A DNA stretch of 64,000 nucleotides from contig NC_067206.1 in NCBI RefSeq assembly GCF_026262505.1, positions 6,786,879 through 6,850,878 of the forward strand. The letters are read 5' to 3'. Origin of the DNA: Trichomonas vaginalis G3 (Eukaryota; Parabasalia; Trichomonadida; Trichomonadidae). Below, piece after piece: positions 1-10,724 of the stretch. The position numbers were made by a program, and so were the translations under genes. The notes beneath the pieces are model-generated. The model was not told the origin of the DNA. It worked only from the letters and a program-made list of their open reading frames with translations, and ran no database searches. Within the stretch, counting starts at the first letter, position 1; each line of letters opens with the position of its first letter.

Positions 1-121
1 GTTTTGGACTTCCTGATACGAGACCAAAAGAATTACTTCCAGATTGTCTCGGTGATCCTGTCGGATATGGAACATTGCCGTTTTCAAAATCTGAAGAATC
101 ACTAGAATCGTTTAAATCCAT
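1..121 (-). CDS. Partial hypothetical gene, N-terminus only
   Basis: From an ATG at 121-119 the minus strand is open for 40 codons to the window edge. The peptide begins MDLNDSSDSSDFENG and is rich in Ser, Asp and Gly, like a disordered N-terminus. No domain can be recognised from so short a piece. It is called because the frame starts cleanly and runs off the edge. A chance open frame in this AT-rich DNA is possible. Confidence 0.45.
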   Translation of the reverse strand, partial: MDLNDSSDSSDFENGNVPYPTGSPRQSGSNSFGLVSGSPK

Positions 122-1080
122 GAAAAGTTTTCCTTTTGGCTGATACCACTCATGTCGTGGTGATGCTTTTGGAAAGTAAAAGAATTTGTAGCCAGCATAA
201 TCTTTTCCACGATACATTTTTGTTTGTTTATTTTGTAAATTTTATATTTTTTGTAAACCGCAATTTTTCCTTACAACAACAATTGAAAAAGTTTTGGGAT
301 ACCGGCCAAAATTGTTTCCCAGTTTTATTACAAAATTTCAGATAATTGCCTTTTGAGTACTCAAAAGTGACATAATTTTATGTAGTTCGACAGTCGCATT
401 TCAAAGGACACCGCATTATTAGCTTAGTTCTTTTTTATATAACATCGCAAGAGGAAGTACTTTTTCTACTTTTTGTTAAGTCATTGGCCTAATATTGAAA
501 AATTATCAATTTATATTCCCTATTTTTCATGTAAGAACGATTCACTCAATCAAATATTATATGGTTATTATCGTTACTGTTAGTTTTGTCTAAAGATAAC
601 TTAATTTTTTTTCATAAAATTGGAAAGATTCAGAAATTCTCTTTTAACTAACGAAAAAACTTTTATAATATAACTGTCTCTTTCTAATTTCCAAGTTTTA
701 CTGCTTAAATCCTTAATTTATTATATTTTTTATAAGAATGAAATTATTGCAATTTTGCATGCAGAAACTATCATAAAATATCGGATCTGATACATTCACA
801 CTCATAATTTTGATTAATATTAAACTAATTCTTTATTCATTTCAAAATATTCATAGTATCATTTAGTGATGGCTATTTCACAAATAATCATACCTTCAGC
901 ATTAAGAATTATAACCTAATTTGCATGGAATAGCAATACAATAGAAATTTTAATAAACGATAATCGTTCAATTTATTTTTAAAACATTCTATTGGGAACT
1001 TATCTTTAAGTCTTTTCCAACAAAATAATCGGAAATTGTAAAAAGGAAATTGAGAGTTATTTTTCTTTTTCTAAAATTAT
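122..1080. other. Intergenic, nothing recognised
   Basis: AT-rich DNA without a convincing reading frame. The 69-codon frame at 136-345 has no recognisable domain and looks like chance. I see no repeat or RNA gene here. Confidence 0.5.
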
Positions 1081-2567
1081 ATGTTTCTAGCCTTAATACC
1101 ATCAATTATATCCGCTGAGTATGAAGCACTTCTAGGATATAATTCAGTTACTGTCAGTAACAGCGAAAAAACAACAATTAAAGGAAAAATTGGAACCATT
1201 GATGAGGATTTTTACATCGTATTTCATAACCCAGATTATTTTTATGGCGAAAATCAGGAGAGTTGATAACAATCTTAAAAAACAAGGAAAGCACTCAAGT
1301 AATTTCTAAACAAGGTTCAAAAGAACTCAAATTCCATCTCATTAATGTAAATAAAACGATATGCAATGAAGTACAGTTCATCATGAATTTTGATCCAGAA
1401 CCAGTTTATCAAAATCTTACAGATACTCACTATGAAGATAATTTTACTTATTGCTATTATCTTGCAAGTGTTCTTTCATTATCATATAAAGTTAAAACCA
1501 GTGCACCAATTAATGCTGTTACATACACAACAGACGGTTCCGAATTTAAGAATTTGAACGATGGATATGCTTTATCCAATTCAGTTCAATCGCCAATACT
1601 AGTTAAAATGGTTACACAATCTACCGAGAACGTTAGTTTTGGAATTAGTTTCATGCATACAAGATCTAAGATGCCAAGTACAGATAGACTTGCTTTTGGC
1701 CCAATGCATTACGGCTCAATCAATCCTAATCTCGTTTACTTCATCCATACAAGGAATGGCAATGAAAAAAAGGAAAAAGTTTTCTTGAATTACACAACAG
1801 AGCTAGTTCCTGGAGTTTACGATCTATAAATCGTTCCAGAATACAGAGAATTCCATGTTAGTAAGGATACTTTCTTAATTTTCTCACATTTAGTGAACGC
1901 TCAATTCGAAGGATATATTGAGCATAAACCAAATGACGTCAAGCTGTTCCAAGGCCAATTTGGCGGTCGTGCAATCCGTTTCACAAGATCTGCATCGATG
2001 TTCATAAAATCCGACTTTTATCCTCTTCTTAGAGTTACAGTTTTCAGTACAAAGAAGCAGCCATACTGTAATTTCCAAGTAGCTTCGATGGGAATGACCT
2101 CTTTCACAATAGCAAACAATATTCCACCAGGAAATTTGACTTCTAGTACTGCAAGCTCTTATTGCATCTTCTATTCATATCCATATGAAGGAATAAATGG
2201 TACATTAGTCAATACTGGCAAGAAATTCAAGACAAGATTGTATGATGTAGAATCCAAGACAACAACTGATCTCCAGCAGCCAGTAATGTTATATTTATAT
2301 GGAAAATCATCATCTGTTAAGACTTTCCAAGTTGGAATTAATTATGACTACTATGATTCACAGAATTTCCATAATGGAGTAATTAGTCAGACATTGAATC
2401 CATTCCTTGTTACAATAGGTGTCTATGCTCCAATTGCATGGATCACTATATCAGTTGTTGTCTTCTTAATCATTGTTGCTGTTGTAATTGGTGTTGTTTA
2501 TTACAAAAGAAAGAAGAAGACAAAGGGCTACTCAGAAATATCTGAAGCAGATCCATTGTCACTCTAA
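1081..2567 (+). pseudogene. Broken type I surface membrane protein
   Basis: The start codon opens a short hydrophobic leader (MFLALIPSIISAEYEA) that fits a signal peptide. A long Asn/Ser/Thr-rich ectodomain with several N-glycosylation sequons follows. Near the C-terminus there is one strong membrane span (about 2,430-2,500), then a basic stop-transfer stretch (YYKRKKK) and a short acidic tail ending PLSL. The gene is host-type and damaged: the frame changes near 1,263, and an in-frame TAA lies at 1,827-1,829 with the same frame continuing after it. The family is not recognised beyond a trichomonad-style surface protein. The two lesions make a recent pseudogene likely, although sequencing error at one of them cannot be excluded. 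Confidence 0.65.
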
Positions 2568-2728
2568 CTGAGAGATATTATCAAAAATTGTTTTAATATT
2601 AAACATTTTTTAAATTTATATGATTTTTTTTATTTCAAGCATATATACAATCTCAACATAATCGTGGAATTATCTAATTTTAAAGCATGTTTCAAACTGA
2701 TTGCTTAATACCTTTATTCATTTTCCAT

Positions 2729-3671
2729 CATGTAAACCTCAATGTCACTTTTGCGGCCGAGCGGAGCGAGGCCGCAAAAGTAACATCGAGGTTTACATGG
2801 ATGGGTTCTATATATATACAGCTTGACCGGTAGAAAAGCGGATCGATTTTTATCAATAATTGGACATTCTATTTTTAATAAAATAAACATATATTTATAT
2901 GGGAAATTAAGGAGATCTGAAACTCAAAAATTATTTTTGAATTTTAATATGATGAATGTAATTGTGATAATATGTACATTACAAATAAAATATTAATTCG
3001 GAACAACGATGAGATGTGATAAATTTGATTCTCTCAAAAATCGATTTTGGAGTTTTAATATTAATTTGTATCTTATATGCATATAGGATATATAATAATT
3101 TTAAAACATCAAAAAGTGACAATTTGCGGTTAGAAAAAGTCATCAAAACACTTTTTAATGATTTGATTTAACATATGCATAGACCATCTCTTTGATATTT
3201 AACTTCAATTTCCCGAAATGAAAAGGATTTGAACAAAAACAATTATTTTACGATCATTTTTTTAAAATTTTTTAAATTGAGACTGACATCTCTAAAATCA
3301 TCTAAAAAATCCAAATATCAAATAAAATAATATCATTAAAATTCCTCTCAATTTAAAAAATTTTTATCAATTGAGACTTCAATATCTAAAATCTTCTAAA
3401 AAATCCATATATCACAAAAAATCACGATATTATTTTTATTCTCAATTTCAAAAATTTTTTTGTACTGACTTTCTTTTTGCATAACAGCATGGCAGAAATT
3501 TGAAACGAAGTTTCAAATTTCTCAATCTTGCATTCTGGGCACGTAAGTGCCCAGAATGCTAAAAGGTGCGTAGCGCCGTCTCTGAATATCAAATTTATTA
3601 TAATTATTAATTTATGAAATTTCAAATAAAATCGATCTGTTATAACACACTGGTGCATGACAGCCTTGTCA
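2729..3671. repeat. Hairpin-rich non-coding repeat, unit 1
   Basis: First of two diverged tandem units. It opens with a 71-bp inverted repeat (2,729-2,799; arms reading CATGTAAACCTC and its complement, with a GC-rich core). Further in it holds AT-rich blocks starting TTGAGACTGACATCTC, a 12-bp perfect hairpin with a GAA loop (3,495-3,521), a 13-bp perfect hairpin with a GTAA loop (3,530-3,559) and a small GC hairpin with a GTA loop right after. The same order recurs in unit 2. No coding frame is convincing. Confidence 0.7.
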
Positions 3672-4560
3672 TTCATTTCTATCGGCGCACCGAGCGCGCC
3701 GATAGAAATGAACGTGTATATATATACAAACACCTGGACTCATTTCAAAAAGCATTGTAGAATCTGATTCTATTTCTATATTTTATAAAATTAATATATG
3801 TTTGTATGGGAAATTCGGGAGATTCAAAACTCAAAAAATAAAACTCGATAATTTTAACATATCTTTATTCACATTTGTTTATAAATTAGTATCAACTCAT
3901 TAATATCTATCAACTCCATGATTCAATTTTAATGATATCAATAAAATTCATTTATATTATAAATATTAAACTGTATATAGTATGTGTGTTCTGATAACAT
4001 TATAATCTCATATACTGGCGATTTGGCACCCCTTGTCACTTTTTATTAAATTTTGTATTTTTAAAACTCGATTTTAAAAATAGTTTTAGAATACTGATAT
4101 AATGTATAATTTATTTTACCCATCAAAATTTAAAAAAGTTCAGTATTTGCCATTTTAGACTTCAAGCTCGCGACACATTAACCGCTTTTTTAAAAATTGA
4201 GACTGACATCTCTAAAATCTTCTAAAAAATCCATATATCACATAAAATCATATCATTAAAATTCCTCTCAATTTTAAATTTTTTTATAAATTGAGACTGA
4301 CATCTCTAAAATCTTCTAAAAAATCCATATCTCACAAAAAAAAACTCAATTTTATTTTTACACTCAAATTCCACTCAAAAAATCTATTTGGATAAAAACA
4401 AGGTAGAAATTTGAAACGAAGTTTCAAATTTCTCAAGCTTGCATTCTGGGCACGTAAGTGCCCAGAATGCTAAAAGGCGCGTAGCGCCGTTGCTCAATTT
4501 CAAATTTATTATAATAATTATTTTATTATAAATCGATCTGTTATAATACACTGATGCAAT
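3672..4560. repeat. Hairpin-rich non-coding repeat, unit 2
   Basis: Second tandem unit. It opens with a different hairpin (17-bp arms at 3,672-3,688 and 3,696-3,712, loop ACCGAGC), followed by the same AT-rich blocks. The two small hairpins recur at 4,406-4,432 and 4,441-4,470 with identical stems and loops. The following GC hairpin reads GGCGC-GTA-GCGCC where unit 1 reads GGTGC-GTA-GCGCC, so the stem is kept. It could be a MITE-like repeat or a structured RNA; sequence alone does not decide. Confidence 0.7.
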
Positions 4561-5036
4561 ACATCAATTTATTTAACCTCTAAATCCAAAAAACTCAAAT
4601 GAGATCACATTACAGTCTTGTTTATCTCTTTGTAAATATGCGTTTTCATGCGACATTGATGTCAACATGCATGATATATTTGGAAATACAGCTCTTGTCA
4701 TAGCTTTATAGGCTTAAATTAAGATATTTCAAAAATGTGAAATTCCTCATTATAATTCTGTGTCAAATGCCATAATGAAGGTTTACCTTTTCCAAAGTAC
4801 ATTAATCGCCATCCAAAATTGGGATATCAATAAAATGATAGAGCGAAACAATTTGTTAAGAAAAGTGACATTCAAGTTTTCTGGGATTTGATGAAATCGA
4901 TCATTTTTATTTTCAGAAGTTTACAAGAATTTTGAGATCAGAAATAAAAACAATAAAAAATATTTTAGAGAATTGGTTAACCATAGATGAAATGATCCCT
5001 TTGAAATTATTTTGAATTAGCTACCGATACTCGCTC
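4561..5036. other. Intergenic, upstream of the large surface gene
   Basis: AT-rich spacer between the hairpin repeat and the Inr of the next gene. I see no reading frame or repeat in it. Confidence 0.5.
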
Positions 5037-5046
5037 TCACTTTTTT
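5037..5046 (+). promoter_or_regulatory. Inr-like initiator, TCACTTTTTT
   Basis: The sequence TCACTTTTTT directly abuts the ATG at 5,047. It fits the trichomonad initiator pattern (TCA with A as +1, then pyrimidine and W/T positions), and the very short 5' leader it implies is normal for these parasites. Confidence 0.6.
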
Positions 5047-8000
5047 ATGTTTTCTCTCTTTTTCTTACATTCTCTTTCAAAAGACTTTTGCTTCCATAGT
5101 GGAGGCGAAGGAGAATGTCCCGCTGGATCTATAGGCATAAAAGATATTGAAGATATTTCTTATAATATTAACTCTTCTGATACTTCTATCGATATCACAG
5201 TTATTAATACAATTGATACACCTTTTAGATGCAATTCAACTAATCAAGCACATCTACCAGTTAAAATTACTGGTATTGGCAATTCTTACGCTGAATATTC
5301 AATAATTGGTCCTTTAGTAAATATTAATGACTTATCTATATCAAACATAAACTTAAAAATCATTACAAATGGAAATATTATCAGCTTTGACACGCTAACT
5401 CTCTCAGGAGTTTCATTTTCTTTTTCATCACCGAATCAAATCCTTTATGCTCGGAAATTAACATGCGATATTTATAGTATGCAATGTTTCGATGCAGTAC
5501 AAGCTCCAAAAATCACTGTTACCCATGAAACAAAGCCAAATATTGATAAACTTGCTACAATTCAATTAGAGTCCAAAACAACTGATGTATCATTCATAAA
5601 TCCATCATCAAAGACAAGAATGTACATCAAAGACCGTGATGTTCAACTCAGATACGATAATAAGCTTTCTCCTTATTTAATCATCAAATACCTTGACTCT
5701 GCGCAAGAACTAAACCTTCATGCCGAACTCTACACCAACGATATGTTTGTAGAATGTGATGAAATTTATGATCATATTTCTTTCGATTGTATCGTTAATG
5801 GCAGCACGATTCTTACTCTTGGAAGCAATACGGCCAGATTGTTCAATGACAAAACGATCAAAATTGGTGATGGCCACTTAATTTTCAAAGATTCCGATTA
5901 TCAAGCGAATTTAGTCTTTTTGGCCGACCATCATTCACTTATTGAATCTGGTGAGGAAGTTCACTTTAACGATATAAAGGTTTACAACCATTCTCTTAAC
6001 TTAGATTCGCCATTTGCTTCATTAATCAGTTGCGAATCGATAACATTCGAAGGAACATCATCAATAGAAGTCAAATACCAAACACGTATCGTTGGTGATG
6101 AAATGACTTTAAAGGGAGAAGTAATTGCAAATTCAAATCAAACTTCTTTTGAAAACTTCAAGAGGATCACTACTACATCAGAAACATCAGTATTACCAGC
6201 AGTAGTATCGCATGAATTACTGATAGATATCCCGATTTCTTTCAGTAATTTGGGGCCATATCTAAAATTTGGCAGATTAATGTCTTCAAACATCACTCTT
6301 CGCCTTTCGCATACAAGAGAAGAGTATGAGAATGAATCTTGCTGGGATGTTTTCGTGAATAACCTCATTCCTTTGGTTTATGCAACAAATCTTCAAGTTA
6401 CTGATCCGAAATTCATTGTTATTAAGGATTCAATGGATCCATGGAAGAATCCATTCACATTTTTCACCCAAGAACGCGTTGTTTTCCTTCAAAAATACCA
6501 AAATAACGCATTATGTTTCAAAATGCTGGCAAATCCTGCACATACATACAGGACATATGTTTATTCTAACACTCCAATACCTGCTGCCCATGATTTGGTC
6601 GTATCTAAGTCGAATCCGTGGTATAAAGGTTCGAATTTCAATCCTTACACGGTTGGTGTCAGATTTGTCGTCCACGAGTCAATAAATGAAGACGATACCG
6701 TAGATTTTTCAAAGGTTTCCGGTAACGGACAGAACATTTCTGCATTTTTCGTAAAATCTGACTACGCCGGTGCCGAAATCGAGCCAAATGCATCAGTTAA
6801 TGTTGATACATTGAAAGGCGTATGCAACGAGCTTACTTTCGTTGATGTTTTGGCGAATTTCGTTTCAAATAATTTTACAAGTATCGTAGAAATTGATAAG
6901 TTCACAGCATTAGGTACTACAGACTTCACACATAAATTATTCAAGGTCATTTCTCCTTGTATCGAATTGCAAGATACAGTTTTTGAAAAATTCGAAATTC
7001 AAGAAGGAGATAAGATCACTTATATACCATCTGGTGTTGATGTTTCAGTTGTATTCAACCCAGAGGGCTGGATTATCACCAGTGTCCATGAAAATATCAA
7101 TTGTTCAGTAAGAAGAAATATTGATTTGACAATTAAGATGCAAGAAGGCCAATCCAGGCTTAATCTCGCAGTTTCACAAGGTGCACAGTCCATCAGAACC
7201 ATGAAAGCTGCATTTTATGGCTACGGATCCATAATTATTTCAAAAGATTTCGAAAATTACATGTCAAATCCACCGATCATGGTATCTTCAACCAACGACA
7301 ACATCTATTTGGAGGTATCAGGTTCATATGTCCCAGTAATTTTCGGAAACCTCAAAAAAGTTGTTATTAACTCAAATGTCGAAGGATTAGAGACATCTTT
7401 CCCAGATAACAGCTTCTTCAATTCGAAATCATTGGAGTTCTCCATTCCGGACACCTCTAGAATCAAATCCATCAATATGGGAAACTTCAAAATTAATGAA
7501 CCGCTTGAAGACGATGAATGTTTGATCATTTCGCATCCAGTCATCAAGTTTGAGTCATTAAGAGTCGGAATATCCCGTTTCTGCGAACTTAAGAACGTAA
7601 TTTGTCAAAATTTAATTGTTGATATGACAGAAAAGGTCAATCTCCGCAATTCTATTGTAGACAAAGTAACTGTTCAAGGAGATGCAGGCGCAGAATCATT
7701 CCCAACTGTTTTACTGTTTAATACAACAATCAAGAGCTCATTAATTGATATTGCAAGGCGAAGTGTTGAGAAATTGTTGGATGAATCGAGAATGGTCTTT
7801 AATTCAGACGGTTCTTTCGATTTGAGAACAATTTCAGACAAATTAGAGATTTCTGACAAATACATATTTGTTTCAGGCAAATCTTACTTCATCACAACAA
7901 GTATATCCAATGATGCCTTGTTCATCAAATTCAATGAAGTTCCTCGTCCTCCAACACCAAAACCAACTTCATCAGAAACAATCACTTCTGTTCCTCTCCC

Positions 8001-8199
8001 CACACAGACAGAGATACCTGACGAAAGAGGAGGACTGAATGTCGGTGCTGTAGTTGGAGGAACTGTCGGAATTCTCGTGACAGTGATTATCATCGTTGCT
8101 GTGGTTATCTACTACAGATCTGTGCCAAAACAGGAGTTGGACAGCGAAATATTGACTGTTTCTAATGATTACATGCTGAAGGATGGAATGAACGTTTAG
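5047..8199 (+). CDS. Large type I surface protein, beta-helix-like ectodomain
   Basis: This is an intact 1,050-residue frame. It starts with a weak signal-like stretch (MFSLFFLHSLS), then about 940 residues of short beta-strand-like segments rich in Asn, Ser, Thr, Ile and Val with many glycosylation sequons. A short Pro/Thr stalk follows (about 955-990), then one membrane span (about 999-1,023, beginning VGAVVGG) and a 27-residue tail. This is the layout of trichomonad cell-surface proteins, but the exact family is not recognised. The start is supported by the adjacent Inr. About 1 kb of the gene (residues near 600-935) is repeated almost unchanged at 10,725-11,743, so the gene has donated a segment in a recent duplication. 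Confidence 0.85.
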   Translation: MFSLFFLHSLSKDFCFHSGGEGECPAGSIGIKDIEDISYNINSSDTSIDITVINTIDTPFRCNSTNQAHLPVKITGIGNSYAEYSIIGPLVNINDLSISNINLKIITNGNIISFDTLTLSGVSFSFSSPNQILYARKLTCDIYSMQCFDAVQAPKITVTHETKPNIDKLATIQLESKTTDVSFINPSSKTRMYIKDRDVQLRYDNKLSPYLIIKYLDSAQELNLHAELYTNDMFVECDEIYDHISFDCIVNGSTILTLGSNTARLFNDKTIKIGDGHLIFKDSDYQANLVFLADHHSLIESGEEVHFNDIKVYNHSLNLDSPFASLISCESITFEGTSSIEVKYQTRIVGDEMTLKGEVIANSNQTSFENFKRITTTSETSVLPAVVSHELLIDIPISFSNLGPYLKFGRLMSSNITLRLSHTREEYENESCWDVFVNNLIPLVYATNLQVTDPKFIVIKDSMDPWKNPFTFFTQERVVFLQKYQNNALCFKMLANPAHTYRTYVYSNTPIPAAHDLVVSKSNPWYKGSNFNPYTVGVRFVVHESINEDDTVDFSKVSGNGQNISAFFVKSDYAGAEIEPNASVNVDTLKGVCNELTFVDVLANFVSNNFTSIVEIDKFTALGTTDFTHKLFKVISPCIELQDTVFEKFEIQEGDKITYIPSGVDVSVVFNPEGWIITSVHENINCSVRRNIDLTIKMQEGQSRLNLAVSQGAQSIRTMKAAFYGYGSIIISKDFENYMSNPPIMVSSTNDNIYLEVSGSYVPVIFGNLKKVVINSNVEGLETSFPDNSFFNSKSLEFSIPDTSRIKSINMGNFKINEPLEDDECLIISHPVIKFESLRVGISRFCELKNVICQNLIVDMTEKVNLRNSIVDKVTVQGDAGAESFPTVLLFNTTIKSSLIDIARRSVEKLLDESRMVFNSDGSFDLRTISDKLEISDKYIFVSGKSYFITTSISNDALFIKFNEVPRPPTPKPTSSETITSVPLPTQTEIPDERGGLNVGAVVGGTVGILVTVIIIVAVVIYYRSVPKQELDSEILTVSNDYMLKDGMNV

Positions 8200-8471
8200 A
8201 TATAAAAATTTTTTATGTAAATTAAATAATTTAATGAATACTTTTTACTTTTTGACAAAAAATTGAATGAAATCAAAATGAACTGAAGAGTCTACTACTT
8301 CACTTCACTTTTCCTCCAAAGCAATTATAACTATGATTCTTAGCAGTATTTACTATTGTCATCCTATATAAAAGCATTATTTCTATATTATTATACAAAG
8401 TGAATTTAAATTTGGTCATTCACACCCGTTGACGAGTAATAAGAGAAGGAGAGAATGCCATATATACAGTG
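8200..8471. other. Intergenic spacer
   Basis: Short AT-rich spacer between two forward genes. Nothing is seen except the Inr at its right end. Confidence 0.5.
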
Positions 8472-8479
8472 TCATTTCA
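8472..8479 (+). promoter_or_regulatory. Inr-like initiator, TCATTTCA
   Basis: TCATTTCA lies with its A+1 16 nt before the ATG at 8,490. The same TCATTTCATAGG occurs at about 12,083 before the paralogous, broken copy, so the element is conserved with the gene family. Confidence 0.65.
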
Positions 8480-8489
8480 TAGGATTGAG

Positions 8490-9518
8490 ATGGTCTATAA
8501 TGTGGAAAATGGATGGTTATGTATTCAATTAAGGTTAATCAAAAAGTGTCATTTAGATTATGATAAAAATCAAATCTTTGACACCGTAAAAATATATGAT
8601 AAAGTTTTTTATACTCATAGAAGCATTGATGTTTGGTACCAGTACTTTGCTAATGATACAATTCCTCAAAATATTTCCGAGAATGCAGTTTGGACAGGAC
8701 CTGGAAACATTTTTGCTGATGAAATCTGTTTTCAAGGATTAAATCAGAATGGTGTTATTACTGTTAGTGATTCAAACGTTTTAATTAATTATTGCAGATT
8801 CTCAAATTGTAGTTCTAATAACAAAGGCGCATGCGTTTCACTTATTAATGGAGAAAGTATCCACTTGAAAATATGTTGTTTTAATTGTTCTACTGCCGAT
8901 ATTGGTGCCTATATATACAATGTGCTATCTGATGAGAAAGGGAAAAGAAATTTTATTTTTGAAAGCTCTATTACTGATACTGTATCAAAAAGTGACGCAT
9001 CTTTTTGGATTGAATATGGTAAAATAGATATAAATACCATGAATAACTCATATAATTATGCTACCTATAATCCGTTTTGTGTAATCAGACCCGGAAACGC
9101 AAATAATACAACTTTTACTTTCTGTGAGATATTTAATAACACCAGTCCTTTTCAAGCAATATTTTGGAGTTATAGAATTTATTTTGAAATTATTTCCTGT
9201 GAATTCATAAAAAACTATCAATCGGACAGAAATTTTTGCCTGTTTCATATTTATGGTGTCGGTCAAATTAGAAATTCAATTTTTATTTCAAATATCTGTA
9301 ACAAATTATTTCCTAATAATGTAATAGTAGATAATTCCTTCCTGAAAAGCAATACTGAAAAATCTGATTCATCTTCAAATGTTAAATCTACTATAAATGC
9401 ATTACCTTTTAAGTTTGATAAATTTCTAATAAGTTGCAGATATTACAATATTGATCCCACATATTTCTGTATGTATCCATATCAATGCATAGAATTTATA
9501 AACACAAATATATTGTAG
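8490..9518 (+). CDS. Cysteine-rich beta-helix-like family protein, copy 1
   Basis: The frame encodes 342 residues from the ATG at 8,490. The frame is also open from a GTG at 8,469, but that lies before the Inr's A+1. The best conserved blocks across the local family are SIDVWYQYF near the N-terminus, a stretch ending FCxFxNCSS, then GESIHLKICC, NYA with FCV-[IV]-[KRQ]-PG, and YPYQC at the C-terminus. Short repeated strands with Asn/Cys ladders suggest a right-handed beta-helix. There is no clear signal peptide or membrane span. This is the only fully intact long copy on this side of the Polinton and serves as reference for the other copies. The function is unknown. Confidence 0.75.
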   Translation: MVYNVENGWLCIQLRLIKKCHLDYDKNQIFDTVKIYDKVFYTHRSIDVWYQYFANDTIPQNISENAVWTGPGNIFADEICFQGLNQNGVITVSDSNVLINYCRFSNCSSNNKGACVSLINGESIHLKICCFNCSTADIGAYIYNVLSDEKGKRNFIFESSITDTVSKSDASFWIEYGKIDINTMNNSYNYATYNPFCVIRPGNANNTTFTFCEIFNNTSPFQAIFWSYRIYFEIISCEFIKNYQSDRNFCLFHIYGVGQIRNSIFISNICNKLFPNNVIVDNSFLKSNTEKSDSSSNVKSTINALPFKFDKFLISCRYYNIDPTYFCMYPYQCIEFINTNIL

Positions 9519-9639
9519 CTGACTAAAATATATTTAACTTGCCTACTTAAGGCTGTACCTTCACACATCTGATTTTAATTCAAAATTTTGACAACTGTGG
9601 TGAAGCGTCATCATATCATGAATTCGATCTTTTTTGGAA

Positions 9640-10048
9640 TATTTCTTTAGATGATGACCTTTTTTAATCATCTATTGTAAAAGGCTGCTATGAATACATT
9701 TCGTGCTGTAAAGCCTGGTGAGACAAGTACATTAATTTTACATTCTGTGTTTTACATTAGTTCTTCATAGGTAATTTCTTGGCGTAATTCAATGTCAAAA
9801 ACAATCATTTTATGTAGTTTCAGACAAATTTAGATCTTCGGCATATAAATTATTTTTATGATTCTTTATTCAAAAATAATGCTGAAAAGTCTAATACATC
9901 GTCAAGCATTGTATTTTCAATAATGATTCCTCTTTCAAATTAGCTGCAAATATATCACTAATCTCATGTAACTAAACTCTTATTTGTTAAATTATCTACA
10001 AAGCAATACAAAATAAAAAAATAATCAAATTTTAAGATTATTTTGTAA
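9640..10048 (+). pseudogene. Eroded 3' part of a beta-helix-like family gene
   Basis: This stretch aligns with 40,160-40,680, for example GCTATGAATACATTTCGTG here against a near-identical string at about 40,168. It has many substitutions and indels and no open frame. It is followed, as at 40,603-40,720, by a convergent Pmp-like gene end. It is therefore the left part of an old segmental copy, not an independent gene. Confidence 0.7.
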
Positions 10049-10724
10049 TTAATACAAAGCAATAAGAATAAGCAACAGTGCAATCACCAGCAAAGCAATA
10101 CCTAAAGCACTCCAATGTATTTTTCTTGGTGTGGCGGAAGCTGTTGGATAAGCAGTTTCTGTTGGTTGCGGAGAAAACTCTGCTGAAGGAGTAAACATTG
10201 ATGTTGGAGGGAAAGGAGATCTTGTTGGAGATAAAGATCTCATTGGAACTGGAGATGGTTCCATAGTTCTGAAAACGGTTGGATAAGCAGTTGACATTGC
10301 CGTTGAGAATGGTGTGTTGAATGGCGTTTCCTGATTCGTTGGATGCAATGTTGGAGAACTAGCAGGAGTTGTGTAAGGCGTTTCAAACGGTGTCGTAAAA
10401 TGAGGAGTTTCAAATGGAGTGATTGCATTTGTAGTGTGTGCTGTGCTAAAAGGTGTTTCAAAAGCAGTTGACCAAGCTGTCTGGAATGGAGTTTCGAATG
10501 CAGTTCTGTAAGGTGAGTATGTAGCTGATGGTTCTTTGATGATTTTCTTAGTTTCACCATCAGAGAGAGTATAAATATCATAACTACTCTTTGAAATGTT
10601 AATATTGCTCGTCTAATCTTGTGAATACAAATAAATTGTTTCAATTGCGATGCTATCACCATTAACATAGCATGATTGAGGATTAGTTGTTGCAGTACAA
10701 TTCTTAAACATCAGATAAATGAGA
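10049..10724 (-). pseudogene. Truncated copy of the Pmp-like stalked surface gene
   Basis: It matches the 3' half of the gene at 40,721-42,139: the Thr/Pro repeat stalk (motif TAFETPF), the membrane segment (SALGIALLVIALL) and the stop region. The N-terminal beta-helix part is missing, and an in-frame stop interrupts the remaining upstream part near 10,617. One 48-bp stalk repeat present in the full gene (about 41,200-41,267) is absent, as expected from slippage between direct repeats GGTGTTTCAAAAGCAGTTG. The 3' end also differs, so the cytoplasmic tail is shorter. Confidence 0.8.

Noticed and set aside
10240-10668. 142-codon minus frame rich in Leu, His and Gln
   Set aside because: Shadow of the Thr/Pro stalk of the truncated Pmp-like copy; the same shadow appears at 40,837-41,451.
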